Positions 34,180 to 47,333 are shown, counted from the first letter of the stretch. The stretch: DNA of 64,000 nt from Cristatella mucedo (GCA_009760855.2 WPIO01000062.1:1152001-1216000); one strand, 5' to 3'. The notes: generated from the sequence alone by a model not told the origin. Translations and numbers: made by a program.

Positions 34180-36475
34180 AAAAACGGTTACGACTACGCC
34201 TACAGGCCGAGTCTCAATCTTTTCGCGAACAAGAATCAACGAAGACGCTGAGCGCAGAGCTAGCAACCGCTGGCCACCACGTAGAGCCCGACGGCTCCTC
34301 TGGCCTCGGGTTAGACACGCCTGATGCTGAGCGCAGAGCACACTGCGCACCTTCATCGTGCTGGTTCCGGAGGCTGTGTGCATCATTAAAAGTAGATAGC
34401 CACGGAACCGCAGAATTCTCCGAGCCGTGGGCAGCCAGGCTAGACAGCCAGAATCCGACTGCCCACGAAGGGCTCCCTAGTGGTTACTCCCAGCCATCAA
34501 CTACAGCGGCAGCTGGTGTCACTAATTAACATATTCGAGCATCTGCTCACGAAATCAACCAGCAACTAGAATCCCACCCACATTATTAGACGTCACCAGA
34601 TACCGCTACCTAATGTCCTCGAGGCGATCCTATTAGTAATGCATCCTTGAGAACTGCAGGAGATGCGAACCTGACCGTGAACAGGGGGGCACACTTTTTA
34701 CTTAAAGGTTTCCTTCCTCGTAGCATTTGGGCTCATATCTTTTTAACTAGTTCATGGTCGCCAAGAGCGCCCTCTCAGTCTGAGGCGTGTCATGCAGTGC
34801 GCACAAACGAGTATCCAATTGGTGCATCTAAATAGAAGTCATCCACCGGTGCTAAAACGTTTTGAGAATGGTTAGTTTATAGGAAGTATACGTAAGCACA
34901 TACATATTTTAAAATATGCAAAAATATTGCATCTTAGACCTGAGTTTATATTTCATGCACAGTTTATATTTCCCTTCTTCTCGTCGTTGGTAAGTACTAC
35001 GAAACCGTTTTGCACACCTAGAGTGCCCCGCCGAATATCTACCAGAGCTGAGTGCTGCCTTCCAGCCGCCATAGATTTAAAGTAGCACAGATTTGCTTAG
35101 GACCCGAGCATGCGAAGACGTTATGCTAATACTTCAGGGGAGACGGATGGCTAGTGTGGAGGATGGTATTGTTGTGCTCTCCACATAAATCGAGCTCGTG
35201 CCAGCGGTGCCTCTTGAGTGCGTTATCACTGAGGTTATCAATGGGAAAAAGCAGCACCTGCTCTGTCTGTAACACCCGCCAGAAACACACCGCGGGGTCG
35301 ACGCAGCTTGTCTCCGCTCTCAGAGAATTCAGGGTATATGAGCAGATTGCAAGAAAGACGCGACTCGCTGCCGTCAGCGTAAGCGACGCACGGGACGGTT
35401 GAGCAAGGCAAGTACAAGATGCGTTGCCCATAGCTCCTTGCTCCCTGCAGGAGAGTTGCTAACTAATTGTCTGCAGCAGTGTGTTACAGATGTGCAATAC
35501 TGAAGCGTGTAACTGACAAAACTGCATGAATTGCAGACTAGACAGATCAGCTTGAGAACAGTCTTGCACTGTCCCTCAATGCGGTAGTCTGACTCTAAAA
35601 ATCTATAAATCCCACGAGCTGTATCTCGCTGCTCAAGATTCTCAGCTATCTATCGGCCCCGAGCAGCACTGAATTCGCGGACGTAAGAAGTAGATAGCAC
35701 TGTAGGCTTATCGTTGAGCCTTAAATTGCGAAGGATTCGCGATCACGGTTTCGGTAGCGCTTTAATTAGAACATTGAGCCAATCCAAACCAATCGATTCC
35801 GGTGCTCTGCTCACCTGTGCTATCCCATCTTCATGTTAAACTGCGTTGGTGCTTGCATTGGTTGCAAGTTACTGAAAAACGCTCAAGACGAACTGAAATA
35901 TAATGAACTTTAATATGAAAAAATGGCTGTGTTCGAATCCGTTGCTGTAGCAGCTCGGATAGAACCCCTTAGGCCACGAGGCTGTTCCGGCTACTCCATC
36001 AGCTTGTCGGAAATATTGTTAGCAGTACAAGCAGCTAAGTGCATTGGCTTCGAGCTTGACTTGCTGACCATCTTAAATAATCTAGCGTGAGTTCGATGAG
36101 CATTATTACATTATAACCGCCACATGTGGGCTGTCATTTGGCTCCCCGGCGCTAGGGGACCCGATTGGGAGGACGGCTCATCGAGACATTGTAAATATTT
36201 TATACAACCATAATGAAAATACGCATCTAAGCGCTAGCTGCTGCTAGTTTATAACGTTTCTTAATGAAGACGTTTGCTGTACCAGTTTAATGTGCAGAAA
36301 ATCCTTTTGCTCTTTCGCTAGCTCGGCGTTGCTGATAGCATCGCTTTCGAGGAGATTTCGAGCGCTGCATCTTTATCGTTTGGCGCGTCACGAGCATCAG
36401 GTCCACACACATTGCATCAGCTATGTCGCTACCTTTACTGGCGAGGGTTTAACGAACATACGGCATCGCTGTCTG
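34180..36475. other. Non-coding sequence, no gene seen
   Basis: The longest frames are 101 codons (-, 35431-35126) and 82 codons (+, same place). They overlap, and neither has a motif. No repeat family of this window is recognised. Confidence 0.35.
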
Positions 36476-39140
36476 AGACTCGACAAAACCACAAAAGATT
36501 CGATGGGTGCTACGATGAAGATTTTTCCATAGCACACTCAAAGCGTGAGCGGCTTTCTTCGTGCATATAAAAAAGCCAAGAGGGTTTCAGTATGCATACG
36601 GTAGCCAGTAGGCTTCACCTCACACAACATAGAGATAGTCAGAACCATAGCTGAGTCAGTTGGTTAGTCAGCAAAGTAAGTAATATGGAAGTAGGAGCTC
36701 ATGAAGACCTGGAAATTCTGTGCCATAGTGGGCTGCAGGAAAGTTGATGCGGTAGCTTAAGAATTGCGGAAGTGAGTTCCACAATTGCAGGGACCTGCTG
36801 AGCACCGGCTTCGTTAGCTACCGGACTTAAAGCTCAGGAATGGGAGCATCTAATTTATTGTCTATAGAGGACCCGAAGGCTGACTGACTGAGGCAGAAAC
36901 TGGTGCAGACATTCAGCTAGATACGAAGGAGCCAAGCCATGGCGGGCCTTGTAGGTCAGTGTTAGAATTTTGCTATGTATCCCATGCGAAAGTCAATATA
37001 GCTCCTTCAGCTTATGAGACGCATGGCTGAACCTCTTAAATGAAATTGCTTAGCCAACTTTGAAGCTATATCCTTTGCCAGCAATGGAGGCTTAATGGCT
37101 TTGTTCGGTAACCCACCGAAACTGAATTGCATTACCACAGTCTAGACAGAATGAGGAAGCTAGTAAGTTATTTAACCAGCCGTCGTGGTGGAGGGTCCCT
37201 AATTTTGGACAGCGATCGAGCGTGATGACTACCTTATCAAGCCATCTTCTGAATGCAAGTTTAGACCTCAAAGAGGCTTTCAAAGAGGTCACCTAAATTA
37301 CGAGAACATGATGACGGTCGCACTGCCCCATAAAGTAGAAAACCAACGTCTCTTAGTCCGGCCGAATGCTTAGGGTCTCCTATACATATGAATAGTCGTT
37401 CGATTGAATCGTCGCTTAGCTTAATAAAATTGCCGTCTTCCTGTATCAAAGGCTTGCATAACAGGCATTTAGTTTATCAGTCACGGCAGCTGATTTTGAT
37501 GGTTTAATGTGGCCCTGGTTTTAGCCTAGGGATTAAGATGCACGCCAGAGATCGTGGGCTCCGGCCTTAAACATCTGCTTCTTAGTATCCTCAGCATACG
37601 TGCGATGTCATCCAATGCCATTGGCCCGTACCACTTTTCCTATAGGCTCAATATAAAAAACAGCAAAGAACCAATAGCGGACCTTTGCGGAACTCCTTGC
37701 GTGACTGGTATGTTGGGTCAGATTTAACCACCTCGCGACACGGACCGAACACGATCTGACAAGTATGCTTTTAACAAAGCCGGAGACTCGTGCGTTAGGC
37801 CAGTCATGGTTCTCCTGCTTTAAATTAAGAGTATTGTGACTGACAGTGTCAGATCCAGCAGATAGATCAAGCAGGGCCGAAGAAAGAGATGCTACTATAA
37901 TCGTTACCACCAAGAACTTTGTTGTTCAACGGAGGGCAGTTTCAGTAGAACTGCGTAGCTTGACTCCCGGGTGGAATTTCTTTCCTGCTGGTTATTCTTA
38001 TCGGTGTAATCCACAAGTGGCTCTGCAACAGTCATTCCCAGAATCTTGGTCTAAAATGAGAAGAGATACTGTAAGATACTTTGCAGGGACCTCAAGGTCT
38101 ATTTAAGGTTTCTCAAGTATTAATCGCACGTTGGCCGATTTGTAAGACTTTGGAACAAACTCGATATCTAGTGAAGTGTTAAGACCTACGTTGTGGCAGG
38201 ACTAGGTTTTATCACCGGTGAGAATTAAAGAGAGGATATTACAGGGTGTTAAAAAAGAGCTACTTTAACTTGACTTAATTATGGAAATGAGTTCGTCTAC
38301 GGAAACCTCGAAAGATTTGTTAGCGGAGGCGTCTTAGTCATATGGCAACTGAGTGCATGCATTAGTTGTAGATAGCTTTACGGTGGCATAAACATGAGCT
38401 ATTTTTCAACCAAGACGGTAGGAAACATATTTGCCATACAGCTAATATTCGGAGAGTGAGACCGCTCAGCCTTGTCAATCAAATATTTCATCATCTCATA
38501 AATTTGGGTGTGACCGACAAGATGGTAGCTAGCTAGCAAGATAAAAAAGTAGGCCTGGCATTGTTAAGCTCCAGATGCAGGGACATTGATGTAATATTTC
38601 GAACCTGGCCTGGATACTTGTGTCAGACTCGGATTTCTCAAAGCATCTTTTAAGCCTGCTCTTGATATAGCACGTTTTTTAATTTTTTTGTAAATGCAAG
38701 AGCATTTCTACCGCTCAGTACAAGAACAGTCTTTAGGGACACCTCTTTATCGATAAGTTTCGAGTTTGCCTCTTCTAAATGAGTATCGAGTTAGTCAGCT
38801 TAGTCTGAATCTAAATCAAGAAGACCCATTCCAATTAGATTTCCAAAATTACTCAGTATCCGTTTTTTTTATTTTGCTTTGCTCGAAAAACTATATGCTG
38901 CCGTGCTAATTACGCAGGAATGGCAGTAGCAAACGAGATGGGGAAATGCTCCAAGATGGTAAGCGGAGCAGAACAAGATTATTAGGGAATATATCCTTTG
39001 TGATCATTAGATCTAGAATATGGCCACCAATATGATTAGCATGACAAAATGAGCACACCTGAATGTTATTATAATCATTAGTATGAATTTTAAATGTCAA
39101 GCATTCAGTAACGGCCAGTATTACATAAATATTTTGGTGA
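36476..39140 (-). mobile_element. CR1-like element, second subfamily, long degenerate copy
   Basis: On - it starts with the 3' end seen at 3651-3700 (36480-36640) and runs through the C-terminal region (36700-37050). It then reaches reverse transcriptase pieces: ALLDLSAGSDTVSHNTL (motif A region, about 37870-37820) and YIEPIGKVVRANGIG (about 37652-37608). It continues to an endonuclease piece HANHIGGHILDLMITKDI (39040-38985). At about 2.6 kb it is the longest copy of this subfamily, with many stops. A family 1 SINE fragment on + interrupts it at about 37508-37570. Confidence 0.65.
37508..37570 (+). mobile_element. tRNA-derived SINE fragment
   Basis: GGCCCTGGTTTTAGCCTAGG and GAGATCGTGGGCTCC match the head of SINE family 1. 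The tail is missing. Confidence 0.5.
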
Positions 39141-40600
39141 GAAACTTAACAAATTATTCCACAGTCCAGTTCCTATTGGGCCCCAGTGAGCGATCCAAAA
39201 CCGGAACTAGATGCTAGACAGTGACAGTAACTTGCGCTTTGAAGTTTTGACGTCCGAACGGTCGTTGAGGTGGACGCAGGATCCAGGGAATTCGTATTGA
39301 CGTTCGACGGCCCCCCTGATGGTGACATCGCAATTTATGAGCATGTCATTTAATGAAAAGCATATCCGAAGATAGCCCCATCACCGTCGAATAGAAAATA
39401 CTTGTGGAATACCAGACGGTATTGCGAAGAAGTTACGTAAAGGTCCCCATCGCTTAGAGAGCCATCCGAGGCCGCTATCTAGCGTGGGGCACGGATCGGA
39501 CAAAGATTTTGCATAGCCCTTTAAAGTTCTTCAATAAATTAGAGTTTTGACCTCATTAGGTTCAGAATCCCATTCCTGGTGACTTGGCTGTCAGTGTCTC
39601 GGTTTGTGGGCCCCAGCGCTATAGCGTCGAGCTATCATGCTGAGCCGGTCACACACTGAGTCAAACAATAACTGGGCGTCGGCCGAGCCTCCACTTATGA
39701 CAGACGACCTGAAGGGCGCTCCAAAAATGCCGTCGCTTTCCTACAGTTGTCGCCATGCCTCTCTCCGGCACGCCGGCGAACAAGCTACGAAGCCTAGGCC
39801 ATATATAAATCGAAGGTGGGTGGGCCCCGCCTCCCCCCTCGCCCCCCACTGGGCCGACTCGCAAGCGAGTATGGCGCCGACGACGGACTGTCTGCCTGCG
39901 ATGGGTCGGCGCCGGCCAGGTACCCTTGACGAAAAATAACGATCTCGGATGCGCAACAAGCACTTTTGTATAAGTGCTTTTTATTTTAATTCGGCGGACG
40001 CGCGTTTGCTGAGGGCTGGGCGGCCCGAGCACTTAAGCGAGTGCGCCCGCCTCGTCGCGAAGTGCGCATGGCCCGAGGCCATTAGACAAACAAAGGCAAC
40101 GCGTTCGTCCATTGACCAAGCAGAGCGAGCTTGTGCTTTTATAGTATGTGCGAGCTAATAATTCTGCAGCTATCAAGCCGAGAACAAAGCGCTGTATTAA
40201 ATGAAAATAAATATAGCAGCAGATTTGGCCGTTTTGCTTATGTAACCGCGAAAGAGCCCGCTCGTTGGGCGCAGTTAGGAATTACATGCCGCAGCACTGG
40301 AATGCGACGCCTGGGTCGTGAAGTGCAAGCACCTAGCCACCGGCAGCTGAGACCCGGTGGCTCAGCGCACGGCGATTAGCTGCGAGAGTGCCTGGTGCGC
40401 TCGAACGTCTCGTAGTTCCCGAGAGTCTCGCGAGGCGAGTAAGACCCTCACGAAGTCAAGGTCAGAGTTTATTGCATCCCGCTTAAGATCGTGTATTGCT
40501 GCGGTTCCTACAGCTTGGTAAGTGCTCGCCCCTTCATTTTTTACTAGTATTTCAAACGTGTCCAAAGCGCTGCTGCTGCTGCACGCTGAACTATGCCGTT
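39141..40600. other. Non-coding sequence, partly GC-rich, no gene confirmed
   Basis: Overlapping + (39637-39939) and - (40032-39661) frames of 100-123 codons exist in GC-rich sequence, with no recognised motif or splice context. Confidence 0.3.
39958..39979. repeat. Perfect 8-bp stem, 6-nt loop hairpin followed by a T run
   Basis: AAGCACTT, TTGTAT, AAGTGCTT, then TTTATTTTA. Its role is unknown; it could be an RNA 3'-end structure or chance. Confidence 0.5.
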
Positions 40601-41069
40601 AACAGGCAGTGGTGGCCTGCGCTAGTTTCGCGAGCGAGCGAACGCTATCGGAACGAATGCGAACTACTGTAGTGTCGGTAGGAAAGCGCTGCAACTGAAT
40701 AGAAATGGCACGCACGCAGCGGTCCACAAAAAGCAGGTCCAAGCCCAATGTGCTAGAGAGGAAAATGTAGGAGACAACCTGCCAGACCCGCGTACTATTT
40801 ATTTTGTACTCGCTTTAGCGACTTCTGCACTAATTTCCCTAGGGTCACAAGCACACGGCGTTCGTAATGGCGCTAGTCCTCGCCGGAGCGCACCAAGTTC
40901 CAGCGCAACGAACCACTTCGACACCCCGAGCACAACTGATTGACCATTACATGAATTGTACTCGTTATGCCGCCTTACCGTAGCTTATCACATAACCGGC
41001 TCCTAATCGTTATCATTTACGAACCTCGCGAACGAATGATATCTCGGCAGTCATCCATTTATGCTTCCT
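40601..41069. other. Non-coding, no gene seen
   Basis: Nothing recognised. Confidence 0.35.
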
Positions 41070-41146
41070 TTGCAGCATATGCAAAGTGCCTTGAAAGAGC
41101 TTAATTTATCCGAGGCACTACACACGTGCATTATTATTGTTATCTG
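41070..41146 (+). mobile_element. CR1 3' tail fragment
   Basis: Degenerate tail hairpin (AAGTGCCTTGAAAGAGCTTA ... GAGGCACT) and an ATTATTATTG end. Confidence 0.6.
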
Positions 41147-41704
41147 GCTGTTCTAGTGAGCCAGCGTTTCACTGCCCTCCGTCTTAAATTACCCTCACCA
41201 GCATTATAAGGGAAACCTAACGCAACCAACTATCGTAGGTGTCAACATTCTGCTCTGCCAACGAAGCTATGCTCTTGCACAAGTTTCAAATGATAATAAT
41301 TTTCAGCCGCTTTCGTCACAGCTATTGTTGTAGCCGATTTTTCTTCATACTGATCACCGACAGCCGTCACAGCAACGAGCTGAGCATCAATGCATCTTCA
41401 AGACTCACCGCTTTTCGGACGTTCGCGTGGGCAGCACATCGCTTGGCTTGAGACGGGTGAGTGCGTCCACCTTTAGCTCCATCTCAACAGACTAAAACAA
41501 ATCTGTGAACTTGAGCACGACGAGTGCACACAGCACAAGGAAGCACACCTCCGTGCGCTGTGTGCACAAGCGAGGGCAACTTGCAACATGTTCATCTCTG
41601 CCATCATCATCTCGACAGTCCAGTCACGTCTGCCCTACATTCAGTTCGACAGTATTCGACCTGTGCGATGTAACTTCAAGCAGATCTCTTATTTCAAAAA
41701 TAAA
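41147..41704. other. Non-coding, no gene seen
   Basis: Nothing recognised. Confidence 0.35.
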
Positions 41705-41855
41705 TAACTAAAATTCATTTACATATCGCCCTAAGAGAACTTGGTCTCTATTCAGGTGCTTTACAGGTAACATAGGGCTCGAGCCCACGACCTCGGTCAC
41801 CAAATACATTTCCTTTGACCTCGCCTTAACCAGTGGGCCAAACTGGCGTGGCTAT
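41705..41855 (-). mobile_element. tRNA-derived SINE (family 1)
   Basis: Complete-looking copy on -: head with GCCCACTGGTTAAGGCGAGG, B box GAGGTCGTGGGCTCGAGCCC and the 3' hairpin ending CGATATGTAAATG. Confidence 0.75.
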
Positions 41856-42064
41856 TTGAGCATACGCCAGTTGGCAGACATTTCTTTCAACCGAATGTAA
41901 AATTAAGTTGCGGCGAATTGAAGTGCGAAGTTAAATCCATTTGCTTGCATGGCACGGCACGCCAATTCAGCAGCCGTAACGTGTTCGTAGTCGCACGCAG
42001 ATGGTTGATAAGCAGAGTCGAAAAGATCACTTCATCGCATTCATCCAGTAGAAATGTCAATGCT

Positions 42065-42540
42065 ATTACCACAGAAAAATGTCAATGCTATAACCACAGA
42101 CTCCTGTCACTTACTTTTAGATCCATTCATTCTCTGGCTCCAGCCTACCTATCAGAACTACTCCCCCACCAGGCGAAGAATCGTACAACCCTCTGTTCTG
42201 ACTCGAAACGTTTAGCCATACCTCGTGCGAACCTCAGAACTGTTGGAGACCGTGCCTTTATTTCCTATGCTCCCAAAGCCTGGAACTTACAACCAATGAA
42301 CGCCACGACGTCCTTTGACATGAAGACATTTAAAAAGAATCTTAAAACGCATCTGTTCATGACAGCATGTGGTGGGTCCTTATGATTCGTCCTTCATGTG
42401 CATGTACCTGCTTACACTATGCCAGCTACTTGCGGATGTTACCACCAAGCATTGGTAATGCTTTATGTGCAGCATCTGTAAAGTGCCTAGAGAGAGATTC
42501 AGTTCTCTGTGGGCATTATACAAATGTATTATTATTATTC
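42065..42540 (+). mobile_element. CR1-like 3' fragment, variant 3' end
   Basis: It encodes LLSLTFRSIHSLAPAYLSEL, then VGDRAFISYAPKAWN, then KNLKTHLFMTACGGSL. The 3' UTR contains GCTTACACTATGCCAGCTAC, shared with 23546-23691. It ends in the tail hairpin and an ATT array. Confidence 0.8.
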
Positions 42541-42579
42541 TTACTATTACTATTAGATATAACGACAAGCAAAAGAAAA

Positions 42580-43245
42580 AACTTTCAAAAGTCGATAAAA
42601 GCTTGAAGACTATTCGTCGAAACGCAGCGATCATGAGATTTCTAAAGCAGTCTTCTCCGCCATCCGTCATAAGGCATAGGCATATAACATTTAGCATTGG
42701 AATTGCACTGAATAGTGTCAAAATGCAGCTTGTCATGTAGGGTCGGTTGGCAACAATCGCACGACTCGTAGCACAGACACTACAGTTTGTTAACTCAATC
42801 GCAGAGTAGTAAGGCAGCTTATCAGCAGCCCAAGCCTCAATGCTTTGCAAAGTAGCAGTCTTGAAGCAAGTAACAACAATCGGCATGACAGCGCCCTCGC
42901 GTGAACTAATAAACTCGGATTTACCAAGCCGTAAATTGGATTCCCCGATTTCACCCAACGAGCTTTAACCATGACCTGCACATGTGTCACGTTGGTCATC
43001 CAGTCGCCCTCGACGTCTTCTGGAGTTCATTCCAGCTGCCGCCATTAGCGCATTCAAGTTCCAGCCTCGTAGCAGTCTCTTCATTACCTTAGCAATCTGT
43101 GGCTAACTTTGGCCTTTAGAGCAGCTATTTCTAACTTTTGCTTCTGACATGACCTTGGGGTAACCATACTCTCATTAGAAACACGTATAAATGCCTTTTG
43201 CTGCTGTTCAGCGGCAAGGAATACTTCCTGAACTATTTAGGGTGA
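42580..43245 (-). pseudogene. Remnant of an unidentified transposon-type protein
   Basis: The - frame 42958-42380 contains about 110 codons with protein-like composition between about 42940 and 42620 (EFISSREGAVMPIVVTCF, then AWAADKLPYYSAIELTNCSV). Further coding-like pieces lie upstream at 43240-42960 in other frames, one rich in Lys/Glu/Gln like a coiled coil. Several stops separate them. I do not recognise the family. The pattern is that of a decayed gag-like or transposase-associated protein. The frame's C-terminal third runs into the CR1 tail and is not part of it. Confidence 0.4.
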
Positions 43246-43299
43246 GCCAGGATTCCGAATTCGCATAAGTTAACCATCCGATCATGTTTCCTTTGCGGC

Positions 43300-43378
43300 A
43301 AATGGAAAGAGTCTAGAAACAGATTGAGTTCTCTGAGAGCGCTTTATCAAGTGTGTTGTTATTATTATTACTATCAAG
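43300..43378 (+). mobile_element. CR1 3' tail fragment
   Basis: GTTTCCTTTGCGGCAAATGG, the tail hairpin with GAGCGCTTTATCAAGTG, then an ATT array. Confidence 0.75.
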
Positions 43379-43761
43379 CTCGGTAAGATGATGCTCAGGC
43401 ATTTGTTCAATTTTTGTAAAGCACTAGGCCATAAATCGTGTAAATTTACGTGGTAAGTACTCTTTTGAATTCCGAATATTGGCAAAGCATGGATCTGTTT
43501 CATCTTTCCTGCACTCAAAACGGCGGTCAGTACCTACCTTAATCCATCTAAAGCAGTAAGCAATGTTTTAGGTACAATGCTCACCAATATTGTCACAAGC
43601 GTCGAACCTAGCACAAGGCGACTGCTAAAGATTCTCAGCAATTATCCAACACTGCAGGCCGAGACCAAATACTATATATGCACCGTAGCGGCATTTGCAC
43701 AACATCCCAAGGCCAATAAACACTCGTAACGCTGCTAGTCCTTGCCGATGCCTATAAGACA

Positions 43762-44252
43762 TAAATAATAATAATAATACATTTGATATAGCGCCGTCAG
43801 AGAAGTCAATCTCTTTCTAGGCACTTTAAATTTTCTGCAAAGGAAGCACGATTGAATGGTTAGTGATAGCATGCTGAATAAACAACAAGAATAAAATGTT
43901 TAGGGGTGACATGCACTGGGTCAGCATGCAAGTATGGTTAGTGGCGGCATTCACGGTGTCAGCACGCATAAGCACACAAAGGACGAATCACAGGTACCCG
44001 CTAAATGCTGTGATAAATTGGTGCGTTTTTAGTTTCTTTTTAAATGTGGTCAACTCAGGAGATGTCGTGACACAGGTCGGGAGTGAGTTTCAGGCTTTGG
44101 GAGCATACGAACTAAAGGCACGGTCTCCAAAGGATTTGAGGTTTGAGGTTTGTACGAGGTATAGGTAAACAGATAGATTCCGAAAAGCGTGTGGTACGAT
44201 GCTTAGCCTTGTTGGGCAGTAGATCTGGTAGGTAGGCTGGAGCCAAAGAATG
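43762..44252 (-). mobile_element. CR1-like 3' fragment
   Basis: AAT tail, tail hairpin (43790-43830), the 3' UTR with GGTTAGTGATAGCATGCTGA, then the C-terminal codons on - up to about 44250, where a second insertion begins. Confidence 0.8.
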
Positions 44253-44330
44253 TTGTAATAATAATACATTTTTATAGAGCCCTCAGAGAATTGTATCTCT
44301 TTCTAGGCACTTTGCACATGCTCTAAAGGA
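44253..44330 (-). mobile_element. CR1 3' tail fragment
   Basis: A second, shorter copy of the tail hairpin directly abutting the previous fragment, in the same orientation. Confidence 0.7.
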
Positions 44331-44655
44331 AACATGATCATAAAGCCTGAGCCCTGAAGCATAGCTGACGAGTGGCTGAGCACGGCAGCAATATACATAG
44401 ATATAGACATACAACGCTCTACACATACATAGATGTGTATGTACAGCTCGCATACAGCAATTGCGTATCCTGTTAGTTATGGGAAAACCTAGTGGCACCC
44501 GTTATTTGGACGACCTAATCCTCAAGAATGACATCACTCCGGTGACGTATTCTAAACGAACCATTCCAAATCTACTTTCCATCGCATGAGCACATTTTCT
44601 CAACTGTCTAATCGGCCTAATTTTGGCTAGGGAATATCGCAAAAATCAGGGCCTA
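44331..44655. other. Non-coding, no gene seen
   Basis: Nothing recognised. Confidence 0.35.
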
Positions 44656-45110
44656 CTTAGATAAGAATTCAGCAGCCAAAACAATTCACCCGCTTTCAAC
44701 ATCGCATCAAGATTATTACATCTGGCCTGTCGTCATAAGCTTAGCCTCCACAATACATCACTTCTTCAGAGATTCACTGGCTTCCTATCAGAAATCGAAT
44801 TGATTTCAAGATTCTCGATGTCTAGCTTAGAGGTCATCTCACTCGCTAGCACCAGCCTACCTATCCGACCTCTTTGCTCCTCCAGTGTGGCCTCGCACAA
44901 TCCACTCCTCAGTATTTAATCGCCACGCAGACTATCGTACCAAATTGAAATATTTTGACGATCGAGCTTTCAGCTCTTATGCGTAAGGAGTGCGTATGTT
45001 TTGCTTAGATTTACCTTCCCCCTGGTGACTTATCGCACTTTTCCACTATCTTGGTGCGCACCTCTAAACGATTTAGTGCATGGTCGTAGCTATAGGTCCT
45101 ACTAACCGAG
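44656..45110 (+). mobile_element. CR1-like ORF2 C-terminal fragment, divergent
   Basis: Degenerate FHWLPIRNRIDFKILDV-like and LAPAYLSDLFAPP-like segments around 44775-44890, then FDDRAFSSYA-like at about 44955. It is closest to the copy in opsin intron 1. Confidence 0.6.
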
Positions 45111-45234
45111 CCGATGGTCGTTAGTGCCTTTGTTATCGCTTTAGCCCGCTGTCTTAAGGATGATTCTTGTTTTAATGTTCATGTTTTTCTTAGTATGCTG
45201 TCGTGCGAGTTATTTTCCATTTGTTATTGATTAT

Positions 45235-45530
45235 TTTTGCATGCTCATGGCTCGAGCCCTGTGGCATATTTAAAGCGCTTGTGTAGAGATTAATTTCTGT
45301 TAGGGCGCTGTAAATATGAATTATGTTTTTCCTCTGGGTCTTAGCCCAGAAGGTAAGATGCTCAATCTTCACGATCGAGATAGTGGGCTAGACTCCTAAA
45401 GTGGGCGATCCTTTATTATTCCCTTTGCAGCAAATGTAAAGCGCCTAGAAAGAGCTTGAGTTCTCTGAGGGCGCTTTATCGCGTGCATTATTATCGTTGT
45501 TGTTATTATTATTATTGTTATTGCCTACTG
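45235..45530 (+). mobile_element. Cluster of SINE fragments and a CR1 tail
   Basis: The 3' part of SINE family 1 (45240-45325) is followed by a head fragment of the same family (45330-45395) and a CR1 tail hairpin with an ATT/GTT array (45417-45530). Confidence 0.6.
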
Positions 45531-46000
45531 CAAGCGGTTGTGATAGCCGTTAAAGCTCTTCAGCTGCTATATAAATGAGGCTGTTGAATCAGCTAAAACG
45601 AATCAGCGCTTGTTGGTGAGAACTGATGAGAGTTGACAGCTGAAACCTTCATGAAGTGCAAGCCTAGCTGCAAAGTTTCGCATCAAATGCGTAAAGGTCC
45701 GACTGGACAGACAGGAAGACCTTAAAGTAGTGAATGTTATTGAATTATAGGCGAGACATCACAAATTCACGGACCACCTTGGCTTTGGTAAAAGGCCTAA
45801 ACTTGTATAATGACTGTGGTTGCTAGTCGGTCAACACACCCGTGGATCATAGAGGAAAGGCAATAAGGAGACTGGGCGCAAGTTGCTCAAGCTCTCAAGG
45901 TCCGTTAGCGATTTCCTAATGAGTGGCCTGAAAAGAACAATAACAATAAGCTTACGTAGAACGCCCCCTTAGAGAATCGAATCTCTAGCAGGCGCTTGAA
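45531..46000 (-). mobile_element. CR1-like degenerate fragments with a SINE tail at the left
   Basis: 45531-45600 is the tail of SINE family 2 on +. From 45600, on -, weak CR1 ORF2 similarity runs to about 45940, followed by a tail hairpin (45945-46000) from another insertion. Confidence 0.5.
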
Positions 46001-46689
46001 AAGTGGCTGAATCAAAGTCGTGGCATTTTGCTTGGAAACATAACTAAAGCACACAGGTATCATTCTTAGGCAAACATGCAAAATCACACCAGAAGAATTA
46101 GTACCATTATTTAGTTGGATCCCCCCCCCCCCGTTAGCCTTAGTAACATGCACTGAATTATTTAGAGGTAAGCAGTGATAGCACGCTCGAAAAAATAACT
46201 TCTTTATAAGATGCTGGAACAGAACCTGAAACTAGAAACACTTTTACTATATTAGAGTTAAGGAGGGCAGCAGAAAATCTAGACATCTAAAAGGAGAACA
46301 ACCGGCATACGGTCTTGAGGCCTTGTAGTATTCTTACAACGGGACATGAGGGCAGCAGAGAGGTAGAAGGCTTGAAGGTAGACACTTAGAGCGGGTGAAG
46401 ATTCCAGGGAGCCTTTCACCCTTTGGGCTTGGGCTCTTAGTTTGTCTATCTTTCTGCCAAAGAAGCTAGAAAATGGTCGACTAGAAAACTATAAGGATCG
46501 CTGGGTATTGTGCTGACTTGGGTGTAGCTGAGGAAGTGGTTCGTGGTTGACACCACCATTGTTTTGTGATTTTACTCTTTTCTCGTGGAAGCTAAACTTG
46601 GCGTCGGCTATTTATTATGTGTGGGATCGTCCTCTAACAACAATACTTGCTTCCCAGCCCATCCAAGTCAGTGCAGATTTTGTTTATGC
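46001..46689. other. Non-coding, no gene seen
   Basis: It contains a C13-14 homopolymer at about 46121. No coding signature was found. Confidence 0.35.
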
Positions 46690-46855
46690 TTGTTCAAGCT
46701 TTCGCTTAGTTTTCAGTTTAGTTTCAGTTCAGTTTCAGATTAGTTTCAGTTTAGTTTCAGTTCAGTTCAGTTTAGTTTCCATGTTTTTTACATGCTTTCG
46801 CTTAGTTCAAGCTTTCAAGCTTTTCAAGCTTTCGCTTAGTTTTCTTAGCTAGCTT
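46690..46855. repeat. Simple tandem repeat of TTTAGTTTCAG-type units
   Basis: Roughly 11-bp units (AGTTTCAGTTT variants) at 46710-46780, flanked by two degenerate copies of CAAGCTTTCGCTTAGTTTTC (46692 and 46830). Confidence 0.75.
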
Positions 46856-47333
46856 TATATCCTAAGTAAACTACCTGCCTTCCAGGGCGAAGACATACAT
46901 CATTCTAATTCATAGGAGCATACTCTTCCAGAATTTCGTTTCGTTTCCATCAGTTAGGTCACCTTGAGATGGGATTATTGAACTTAAGTAACGAGGAAGA
47001 TATCTTTTAGAACGGCTTGATTCAGAGACCTTTAACTTTCATATTATTCACAGAGGAGTTTTAAAAAACCATGTTATAAACTTACTGGAGAGATTTTGAG
47101 ATCTGCATGCGACAGACTGTAGAATAAGGTAACGGTGGGATTTTTTGCAGTAGGAGATAGCGAAAGTACAGCTGGTCGCAGAGTGACCTGCTATTGTGAA
47201 GATGGGCAATGCACATGAGCCACACCGAGGACTGATCTGGGCGAAGGAGAGGTGAAATTTTAAATCCTCCAGATTGAGGAAGGGATAGTTTCTATAACAT
47301 ATAATCAAATTGAGATCTAGAAATATAAAATAA
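46856..47333. other. Non-coding left flank of the parvovirus-like cluster
   Basis: AT-rich, no gene seen. The inverted terminal repeat of element A begins at 47334. Confidence 0.4.
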
